Shown here in pieces: positions 6,365-11,942 of a DNA stretch of 11,942 nt (position 1 is its first letter; each line of letters starts with the position of its first letter). Location of the stretch: contig CAJUFO010000102.1 of the NCBI GenBank assembly GCA_910585615.1, positions 1-11,942 on the forward strand, given 5' to 3'. The DNA comes from an uncultured Acetatifactor sp. Its GTDB lineage: Bacteria; Bacillota; Clostridia; Lachnospirales; Lachnospiraceae. The translations under genes and the position numbers were made by a program. The notes beneath the pieces are model-generated. The model saw nothing but the letters and a program-made list of their open reading frames with translations, ran no database searches and had not been told where the DNA came from.

Positions 6365-7780
6365 TTATATGCGGGAAATCCGTTTTTCCCTGCAGCCTGC
6401 CGCCCCGCATCCCGCTATGAAGCCGCTGCACCAGGCCCACTGCAGGTTGTATCCGCCGCACCTGCCGTCCACGTCCAGGAGCTCTCCGGCAAAATAGAGG
6501 CCCGGCACCAGGCGTGACTCCAATTCTTCCGTCACCTCGTCCAGGGGCACTCCCCCTGCGCAGACCTGGGCGCTGTCATAGGGATTGCTGCCCACCACAT
6601 GGACGCTCCAATGCCTGCACAGCGCGAAGACCTTCGCCAGCTTCCTTTCGTCCGCCTCTCCTACGCTTTCCGTGGCCTTCAGTCCGGCCAGCTTTATGAA
6701 GAGAATCATGAGCTTTTTATGCAGCATCCCTGTAAAGAACTCCTCCACGGTGCGCTGCCCCTGCAGAAGCCTCCTGCCCGCGCACATCGCCTCGAAATCA
6801 CTGTCCGTGTAATCCGGCAGGAAATCGATGACAACCTCCACTTCCCTGTCAGGCTCCTTTGGCTTATTTCCCTGTCTTCTTTTCTCTTCCCACCCCGGCT
6901 CCTCTCCCCGCCTCGCTGACACGCATCCTCCAGCAATGGTCTGATCTGTCGCATTATCCGGATGCCTGAGAGAAGCGTCTCCTTCTCCGCCGCGGCCAGC
7001 CTCCCCAGGATTCTTCCCCAATAATATGTAATTCACGGTACGGCTCAACTGGAACACGGGAATCCCGGAGATTCCGTACTCCGTCAGCTGTAGCTCCCCC
7101 CGCTCTCTGCTTACGCATTTCCCCTGCCAACAGACCGACAGCTCCGCATCCGCCCTGACTCCGGCTACTGCCTTCAGGCAGTCCTCCCTGCATCTGAGCT
7201 GTACCAGGGCCGGGACTGTGGGAACCAGGCTGTGCCCCAGCTGCCTGGCCAGCCGATATCCGCTGCCGTCAGAGCCTGTCTTGGGCACCGCCTTCCCCCC
7301 GCAGGCCAGGATGACCCGGTCAAAGGATCGGCCGCCCTCCCTGCCCTGAACGTTGAACTGCCTTGCCCTTCTGCCCAGCCGGATGGACTCCACCTTAAAA
7401 TCCGTCACCACCTCCACTCCCGCGGCCCTGACCTCATAGCGCAGCACGTCGAGCACTGCCGCCGCCTGCTCGCAGGCCGGATACAGATAGCCGTTCCTGC
7501 TCTTTACCATCAGTCCGATTCCCTGAAAAAAGGAGATTGTGTCCGCCGTACCGAACTGCTCCAGAAGCTTCTCCAGCAAATCCGGACATCCTGTGTAGTA
7601 GTCCTCGATGCCAAGCCTCTCGTTTCCCAGATTGCATTTCCCGTTGCCGGTGGACAGTATCTTTTTCCCCAGCCTGTCGTTCCCCTCCAGCAGCGTTACC
7701 TTCGCCCCGCCCCTGGCCGCCGCGATCGCCGCCATCATCCCGGCGGCTCCGCCGCCTATGATGCCCACTGTATTTCCCAT
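6365..7780 (-). CDS. BaiN/RdsA (HI0933-like) family NAD(P)/FAD-dependent oxidoreductase
   Basis: This 471-residue flavoprotein is of the HI0933/YhiN family, now often labelled BaiN/RdsA. Motifs in order are: N-terminal FAD loop IIGGGAAGMMAA (7-18); the family hallmark RLGKKILSTGNGKCNLGN (36-53); VILACGGKAVPKTGSDGSGY (156-175); QLTEYGISGIPVFQLSR (231-247); and the C-terminal GLYFAGELLDVDGRCGGYNLQWAWCSG (427-453). Between YILLGK and VEVVIDFLP lies an insert of about 55 hydrophilic residues (256-311, Gly/Glu/Arg-rich) where I expect only a short linker, so the protein is longer than the usual 400-420 residues. ATG at 7780 has AGGAGA seven bases upstream. The BaiN label comes from a bile-acid study, but members occur very widely and nothing else here suggests bile-acid metabolism, so the physiological role is open. 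It lies between the BofC-like gene (16 bases) and the second flavoprotein (15 bases). Confidence 0.92.
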   Translation of the reverse strand: MGNTVGIIGGGAAGMMAAIAAARGGAKVTLLEGNDRLGKKILSTGNGKCNLGNERLGIEDYYTGCPDLLEKLLEQFGTADTISFFQGIGLMVKSRNGYLYPACEQAAAVLDVLRYEVRAAGVEVVTDFKVESIRLGRRARQFNVQGREGGRSFDRVILACGGKAVPKTGSDGSGYRLARQLGHSLVPTVPALVQLRCREDCLKAVAGVRADAELSVCWQGKCVSRERGELQLTEYGISGIPVFQLSRTVNYILLGKNPGEAGRGGEGDASLRHPDNATDQTIAGGCVSARRGEEPGWEEKRRQGNKPKEPDREVEVVIDFLPDYTDSDFEAMCAGRRLLQGQRTVEEFFTGMLHKKLMILFIKLAGLKATESVGEADERKLAKVFALCRHWSVHVVGSNPYDSAQVCAGGVPLDEVTEELESRLVPGLYFAGELLDVDGRCGGYNLQWAWCSGFIAGCGAAGCREKRISRI

Positions 7781-7796
7781 GAACCGCTCTCCTGTC

Positions 7797-8534
7797 CTAA
7801 CTTGAATAATTCTCCAGAAAGCTGTAAAGCTCCTCCTCGTCCCTGATCCACATCATATCGATGATGTTCTGCTGCAGATGTGCTGGCAGGGAATCCAGGC
7901 TGATGTCCGTCTCGATATACACGGTCTTCCTGTCGTCCAGATAGACGATTACCTCATTGTCGTATGCCGCCAGATAGAAGCTGCTGCTGGGCTGGACGAA
8001 TTTATAGTCCATCCTGACCACCACCCGCTCCCTGGAGAAGGACAGCACCTCCAGCCCCACGAAGCCCCGCTCCAGCTCGGACAGCGGAGGGAAAGCCTCA
8101 TAGACCTCCATGGCCTGCAGGAACTGCTCCCTGTTCATGCCCACATACTTGTCCGGCAGCCGCCATGTGGTCTCCACCACTGTGTGATGCAGCACATCCG
8201 TCTCCTCCAACACATACTTGGTGTCCACACAGAGGGTATCCGCCGAGACCATGACCTCAGCCATGTCCTCCGCCTCCTCTTCCGCCGGTCCCGGCCCTTC
8301 GTCCTCCGCGGACCTGTTTTGTTGTGCCTCTTCCGGAGCAGCTTCCCCCTCCAGGCCGGTAGGTGCTTTCTGCCCGTTTCCCGCCCCGGAGGCCTCCTGC
8401 GGGAATCCCGCATCTTCCTTCAACGTCTCTCCCGGATAGAAGAACCGCGAGGACTTCACGCCTACATAAAAACCAATCCCCAGCACCAGCAGGGGATATA
8501 CGATGAATAAGCTGATACATTTTACATACTTCAT
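7797..8534 (-). CDS. Membrane-anchored protein with BofC-like C-terminal domain
   Basis: The 245-residue product has one N-terminal membrane helix (about 6-25, LFIVYPLLVLGIGFYVGV) with a Lys-containing start. An acidic, Ala/Gly/Glu/Pro-rich linker of low complexity follows (about 36-92), and then a folded domain on the outer side. That domain has YVLEETDVLHHTVVETTWRLP (107-127), a middle section with a central 'VVVRMDYKFV', and a conserved-looking end, VIVYLDDRKTVYIETDISLDSLP...LYSFLENYSS (195-245). The ending resembles the Bypass-of-forespore-C C-terminal domain found in clostridial proteins of this layout. If so, a role in spore formation or at the cell surface is likely, but this is a remembered resemblance and not a motif proof. 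ATG at 8534 was chosen because AAGGAGA lies just upstream; an upstream GTG (8555) places that ribosome binding site inside the coding region. No catalytic residues are evident. Confidence 0.7.
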   Translation of the reverse strand: MKYVKCISLFIVYPLLVLGIGFYVGVKSSRFFYPGETLKEDAGFPQEASGAGNGQKAPTGLEGEAAPEEAQQNRSAEDEGPGPAEEEAEDMAEVMVSADTLCVDTKYVLEETDVLHHTVVETTWRLPDKYVGMNREQFLQAMEVYEAFPPLSELERGFVGLEVLSFSRERVVVRMDYKFVQPSSSFYLAAYDNEVIVYLDDRKTVYIETDISLDSLPAHLQQNIIDMMWIRDEEELYSFLENYSS

Positions 8535-8585
8535 AGTATTCTCCTTGGAAATCACCTTCCACGGACATCTCTTCTACAATCTGTA

Positions 8586-8612
8586 ATTAGTATCAACTGT
8601 TTTCCCTATATT
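8586..8612 (-). promoter_or_regulatory. Possible sporulation-type promoter before the BofC-like gene
   Basis: The 102-base gap between the flippase and the BofC-like gene is AT-rich against its surroundings and holds no convincing vegetative -35/-10 pair. On the minus strand AATAT (8608-8612), 13 bases and GATACTAAT (8586-8594) loosely resemble a mother-cell sigma-E site (ATATT, then CATACANT). This is a weak match reported only because the gap is the widest in the gene run and the next gene may be sporulation-related. Confidence 0.2.
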
Positions 8613-8636
8613 TATTCACGCTTAGGCAGTTTGCGG

Positions 8637-10235
8637 CTAAAAGACCTTCAGCAACTGTCCCAGCTTGCTGATAAGATTGCCGCCCGGAACCGCCTCCAGC
8701 TCCTGTTCCTTGAAATTCCGAAGCAGCAGAAGCATGATCCAGTACACCAGGCCCGCAGCCAGAAACGCTGTAATCAGGATAGCCAGACTGCCCAGATGCG
8801 CTGAGAATGCTTTCCGAATCAGCAGGATCATCAGCCCTGCCACGCCCCCCGCCCCCAAGGGTACCGCAAAGACGCCCAGCCAGTCAGGCCGCACACGCAT
8901 CTGCCGGTAAGCCAGCACTCCCAGCAGGGCACATAGCAGGCCTGCCCCCGCCAGACCGCCATATACAAGAGACAGTATGCCGGCTTTGCCCATGCTAAGC
9001 AGAACAGTCATCACAAAAAGCACATCCGTCCCGCAGACCGCTGCCAACACAAGGTATCTTTTCCCCATTGAATGGAGGATTCTGGCAAAGTAAACACAAA
9101 GCGGTGCCAGCAGAATCAATGCGGAACCCCGCTGCAGCATCTCCGCCACCATCTGCTCGTTCACCGGGTGCAGTAGATCCACAATCTGCTCCCCCAGCAC
9201 CGCCACGAACACCGTCAGAAAGATGCCGTGCACCAGGCCGAAATGGACTCCGCACTGGAAGACCGTCCTGGCAAAGCGGTTCTCTTCCCTTTTAAAGCAC
9301 TGGAAAATCCTTGCAATAATCGGCATTATGAGAATCGTGAGCGCGGCCGTGCCGATGCCGCACGCCACCAGATATTTGCCCACATACAGGCCATATTCCA
9401 CAGCCATCTGCCCTCCGGCTTCCCCCTTCCTGCCCACGAAAACCAGCCCCAGCACAAAGGGCAGGAAGGCGCACAAACCCGTCAGGCACTGAGGCCATCT
9501 GGCGCTGTACAGATACCTGGCGCAGTCCCAGTGAGAGTCCGTAGCATACATGCCCTCCTGCTTGGCCTTTCTCTCAAAACGGCGGCTCCCTTTGTAAATC
9601 AGCCCCAGGAGGAGGACGACCAGCAGCTCCGAAAGACTCACCGCCAAGGCAATCCCCAAGCCGCCGTACATGGCCGAGAAATTCTCCTGCCGCAGCAGGC
9701 TGCTCACCTTGTCTCCATATCCGCCCACCAGATGGCAGAACAGGATTCCGAAGCCCAACAGGAATACCTGCCGCAGGATTCCCGCTATGGCCCTTGGAAG
9801 CTCTGCGCCCTCCCCCTGGAAATATCCCTCCAGCACAGAAGACACCGACCGCAGCGCCACCACCGGGGACATGGCCAGAAGGATCAGCCTGCTATAAGGA
9901 ATCCGGAAAAGCTTGTCCGCCACCACGCCTGAAAGCGCTGCCAGAACCAGGCTTCCTGCCAGCCCCAGTACAAGCACGAACAGCATGGCGCTGCCCCGCA
10001 TCCTGGCGATGTTCCGGTACTGTCCTTTGTTCTTTCTGGCGCGCAGCAGCTTTCCCAGCGCGTCCGACAGACTGCCGCTTATCATAATCCAAAATAACGT
10101 ACATGCCTGTACGGCCACTGCCGTATACGTGATTCCGTTATCCCCCGTCAGCCCTCCCAGGACATATATGGTAACGAACATCAATATATCGGAAAACGCC
10201 TCCGCCTGGCGCCTTTTTGCCTCTGCCTGATTCAT
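8637..10235 (-). CDS. MurJ/SpoVB-like lipid-linked oligosaccharide flippase
   Basis: A polytopic membrane protein of 532 residues with roughly 14 hydrophobic segments, of the MVF/PST (MOP exporter) superfamily that moves lipid-linked sugars or peptidoglycan precursors across the membrane. The segment LRSVSSVLEGYFQGEGAELPRAIAGILRQV (128-157) matches the amphipathic 'GY.QG...P.AI....Q' region characteristic of SpoVB/MurJ-type proteins. The N-terminus lacks the usual opening signature and instead begins with a charged MNQAEAKRRQ before the first helix (about 16-30). Length agrees with SpoVB (about 520). The start ATG at 10235 has GAGGG seven bases upstream; a TTG at 10253 would overlap the ybeY end. 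It lies 14 bases after ybeY, so co-transcription is likely. Substrate cannot be told: candidates are lipid II, spore cortex precursor or a polysaccharide unit. Confidence 0.85.
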   Translation of the reverse strand: MNQAEAKRRQAEAFSDILMFVTIYVLGGLTGDNGITYTAVAVQACTLFWIMISGSLSDALGKLLRARKNKGQYRNIARMRGSAMLFVLVLGLAGSLVLAALSGVVADKLFRIPYSRLILLAMSPVVALRSVSSVLEGYFQGEGAELPRAIAGILRQVFLLGFGILFCHLVGGYGDKVSSLLRQENFSAMYGGLGIALAVSLSELLVVLLLGLIYKGSRRFERKAKQEGMYATDSHWDCARYLYSARWPQCLTGLCAFLPFVLGLVFVGRKGEAGGQMAVEYGLYVGKYLVACGIGTAALTILIMPIIARIFQCFKREENRFARTVFQCGVHFGLVHGIFLTVFVAVLGEQIVDLLHPVNEQMVAEMLQRGSALILLAPLCVYFARILHSMGKRYLVLAAVCGTDVLFVMTVLLSMGKAGILSLVYGGLAGAGLLCALLGVLAYRQMRVRPDWLGVFAVPLGAGGVAGLMILLIRKAFSAHLGSLAILITAFLAAGLVYWIMLLLLRNFKEQELEAVPGGNLISKLGQLLKVF

Positions 10236-10249
10236 CCGCCGTCCCTCAA

Positions 10250-10750
10250 TCAATCTCTCGTGATGCCCAATCCTGTCAGTATCTCTTCCTGCCTGCGCTC
10301 CATCCGTGCACGCTCTTCCTCTTCCATATGGTCATAGCCGCACAGGTGGAGCATACTGTGGGCCACCAGGAAGGCGAATTCCCGCCTGACGCTGTGCCCG
10401 TACTCCTGCGCCTGCCCATACACCCTGTCCACGGAAATCATGATGTCCCCCAGCACCAGCTCCCCGGTCTCAGGGTCGAAACAGTCCGCCTCTCTGTCCT
10501 CGTCGATATCGAAGACGCCCTCCTCTTCAAAGTCCACATTGGGAAAGGAGAGCACGTCCGTCTCCCTGTCTATGCCCCTGTACTCCCGGTTCATCTCCCG
10601 TATGCCTCTGCCGTCCGTCAACACGATGCTGACCTGGGCCTCATAGGGGCAGCCCTCCCCTTCCAGCACCGCCTGGCACACCAGCCTTGCCGTATCCTCC
10701 ACGGAAAAAGGGAACTCCCTCTCCGTCTCGTTCTCCATGTATAAGTTCAT
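10250..10750 (-). CDS. ybeY: Endoribonuclease YbeY (16S rRNA maturation and ribosome quality control)
   Basis: YbeY is a zinc-dependent single-strand endoribonuclease needed for 16S rRNA 3'-end maturation and ribosome quality control. The 166-residue length is typical. The metal-binding signature HSMLHLCGYDH (131-141) has all three histidines (131, 135, 141), and the upstream conserved block REMNREYRGIDRETDVLSFP (51-70) is complete. The middle has an acidic segment (FEEEGVFDIDEDREADCFD, about 74-92) that is somewhat longer than in short relatives. The gene begins with ATG at 10750, overlapping the phoH stop as ATGA, with AAGGAAG upstream inside phoH, so translational coupling is likely. The phoH-ybeY pairing is conserved across bacteria and points to shared roles in RNA and ribosome metabolism. 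Confidence 0.97.
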   Translation of the reverse strand: MNLYMENETEREFPFSVEDTARLVCQAVLEGEGCPYEAQVSIVLTDGRGIREMNREYRGIDRETDVLSFPNVDFEEEGVFDIDEDREADCFDPETGELVLGDIMISVDRVYGQAQEYGHSVRREFAFLVAHSMLHLCGYDHMEEEERARMERRQEEILTGLGITRD

Positions 10751-11769
10751 CCCTGCCGCTTCCTTCCCCGCTTTTCTGCCATACGTTCCTTATTCCTGCG
10801 GCTCCGGGCCGCTTCCTTCCCCTCAAAGTCCTCATAGGCCTTGACGATTCTCTGCACCAGCGGGTGGCGCACCACGTCCTTGCTGGTCAGCGTGCAGAAG
10901 GCGATGTCGTCTATCCCCCGCAGCACCCTGGCGGCGATGTCCAGCCCTGATTTGGTGTCCGGGGACAGGTCCTTCTGGGAATCGTCCCCCGTGACCACCA
11001 CTTTGGAGCCGAAGCCGATGCGGGTCAGGAACATCTTCATCTGGGCCGGGGTGGTGTTCTGGGCCTCGTCCAGGATGATGTAGGCATTGTCCAGGGTGCG
11101 CCCTCTCATGTAGGCCAGCGGGGCCACCTCTATCAGGCCCTTCTCCATATTTTTGGCAAAGCTCTCCGCCCCCATGATCTGGTACAGCGCGTCATACAGG
11201 GGCCGCAGGTAGGGATCCACCTTGCTCTGGAGGTCGCCGGGCAGGAAACCCAGCTTCTCCCCGGCCTCGATGGCCGGCCTGGTCAGGATGATCCTGCCCA
11301 CCTCATCGTTCTTGAAAGCCGATATCGCCATGGCCATGGCCAGGTAGGTCTTGCCCGTCCCCGCGGGGCCTATGCCGAACACCAGCATGTTCCTGCGGAT
11401 GGCGTCCACATAGGCCTTCTGCCCAAGGGTCTTGGGCTTGATTGGCTTGCCGTTCACCGTGTGGCAGATGCAATCCTCGTCTATCTGTGCCAGCGCTCCC
11501 TCTTTCTCTTCCATTCCCAAAGTAATCGCGTAATCCACGTTCTGTTCCTCGATTTCGTTTCCTCTGCCGGAAATGATGGATAGCTGCTCCAGGACCCCCT
11601 GTGCCCGCTTCACCATCTCCTCTTTTCCTGTAATCGTCAGCTGCCCGTTGCGGTCTACGATAGCCACGCCAAAGTCCCGCTCCATCTTCTTCACGTATGC
11701 GTCCTGCATACCGAATATCTTCTGCATATGCTCTATGGGCATATCCATCCTAATCGAAAATTCATTCAT
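10747..11769 (-). CDS. phoH: PhoH family protein (PhoL/YbeZ-type ATPase)
   Basis: A cytoplasmic P-loop ATPase of the PhoH family, 340 residues. The N-terminal 65 residues form a KH-like RNA-binding domain (MPIEHMQKIFG ... LTITGKEEMVKRAQGVLEQL). The ATPase part follows: FGIGPAGTGKT (131-141, Walker A), RPAIEAGEKLGFLPGDLQSKVDPYLRPLYD (164-193), IILDEAQNTT (231-240, Walker B with the family's DEAQN) and VVTGDDSQKDL (258-268). The C-terminus is a basic tail (RSRRNKERMAEKRGRKRQG). Family members are thought to be RNA helicase-like ATPases working with YbeY. ATG at 11769 overlaps the end of yqfD by 8 bases and has a weak GGAAG close upstream, which suggests coupling. A TTG at 11787 would give six extra residues and is less likely. 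Confidence 0.96.
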   Translation of the reverse strand: MNEFSIRMDMPIEHMQKIFGMQDAYVKKMERDFGVAIVDRNGQLTITGKEEMVKRAQGVLEQLSIISGRGNEIEEQNVDYAITLGMEEKEGALAQIDEDCICHTVNGKPIKPKTLGQKAYVDAIRRNMLVFGIGPAGTGKTYLAMAMAISAFKNDEVGRIILTRPAIEAGEKLGFLPGDLQSKVDPYLRPLYDALYQIMGAESFAKNMEKGLIEVAPLAYMRGRTLDNAYIILDEAQNTTPAQMKMFLTRIGFGSKVVVTGDDSQKDLSPDTKSGLDIAARVLRGIDDIAFCTLTSKDVVRHPLVQRIVKAYEDFEGKEAARSRRNKERMAEKRGRKRQG

Positions 11770-11942
11770 TTTCTTCCGTCTTTTCAACCTCGATTCTTTC
11801 CGTCCGAACGCTTGCCCCCACAGGCTCCTGTACCAGAAACTGCCCCTTCAGCACCCATGCATCGTTGCCCGTCTCTATTTTAACATCTTTTTCAATAATT
11901 TGTACCCCTTTTTCCTCTAATTCTGCAAGAAAATCCATTAAT
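11762..11942 (-). CDS. yqfD: Sporulation protein YqfD, C-terminal fragment (gene continues past window edge)
   Basis: An open frame enters from the right edge and encodes 59 residues before TGA at 11762-11764. It includes MDFLAELEEKGVQIIEKDVKIE, then AWVLKGQFLVQEPVG and an acidic tail ending in EENE. This is the pattern of the YqfD C-terminus (a 'GVQIIEK.VKI' block and a final beta strand of the 'LKG.l.V.EPV' type). In B. subtilis yqfD is a mother-cell sporulation gene located directly before phoH, and the same order is seen here, which supports the call. The stop lies 8 bases inside phoH, so the two are probably co-translated. Only the 3' end is present, so no start or upstream promoter can be described. 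Confidence 0.82.
   Translation of the reverse strand, partial: LMDFLAELEEKGVQIIEKDVKIETGNDAWVLKGQFLVQEPVGASVRTERIEVEKTEENE

Noticed and set aside
6365..7780. Bile-acid 7-dehydroxylation gene (baiN proper)
   Set aside because: The family label is broad and no other bai-type gene is present in the window.
9228..9932. Plus-strand open frame (234 codons) opposite the flippase
   Set aside because: Gln/His/Pro-rich shadow with no membrane or domain pattern; the opposite strand encodes a coherent multi-helix membrane protein.
1..11942. CRISPR array, tRNA, rRNA or insertion sequence
   Set aside because: I saw no regularly spaced repeats, no cloverleaf or rRNA-like sequence, and no transposase or terminal inverted repeats with target duplications.

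Overview
The window looks like a chromosomal segment of a spore-forming, fairly GC-rich member of the Clostridia, most likely Lachnospiraceae. Three things point there. The right edge carries the 3' end of a yqfD-type sporulation gene followed by phoH and ybeY, a gene order typical of Firmicutes. The ribosome binding sites are strong AGGAGG/AAGGAGA types. The protein sequences also look clostridial. The genus cannot be fixed from this sequence alone. Every convincing gene is on the minus strand, so transcription runs from high to low coordinates.

Region A (about 3606-11942) is a GC-rich run of nine co-oriented genes. In transcription order they are: yqfD (3' end only), phoH, ybeY, a 14-TM MurJ/SpoVB-type flippase, a membrane-anchored BofC-like protein, a BaiN/RdsA-family flavoprotein, a second large FAD-dependent dehydrogenase, a DUF896 (YnzC-like) small protein, and 5-formyltetrahydrofolate cyclo-ligase. 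Gaps are mostly 4-70 bases or overlaps (yqfD/phoH by 8 bases, phoH/ybeY by ATGA). One polycistronic unit is therefore plausible, with a possible internal promoter in the 102-base gap before the BofC-like gene. The theme is housekeeping (RNA maturation, folate, redox) mixed with envelope or sporulation functions. The two flavoproteins have unusual low-complexity insertions, one of them a pentapeptide tandem repeat.

Region B (2143-3605) is a stand-alone AAA_14/DUF4143 ATPase. It has a near-consensus promoter, preceded by two copies of a TGCAyTnnAGTGCA palindrome. It looks like an independently regulated accessory gene.

Region C (1 to about 2107) is visibly AT-rich compared with the rest. It holds an intact membrane-anchored proline-iminopeptidase-like alpha/beta hydrolase with its own promoter, a 365-base stretch of degenerate sequence, and the decayed remnant of an ABC-2 type permease. 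This looks like acquired DNA in decay. A hairpin with a T-run, oriented for the plus strand, lies at its border with region B.

I found no tRNA, rRNA, CRISPR array, insertion sequence, integrase or recognised defence system. The least explained elements are the palindrome pair at the ATPase promoter and the repeat insertions in the flavoproteins.
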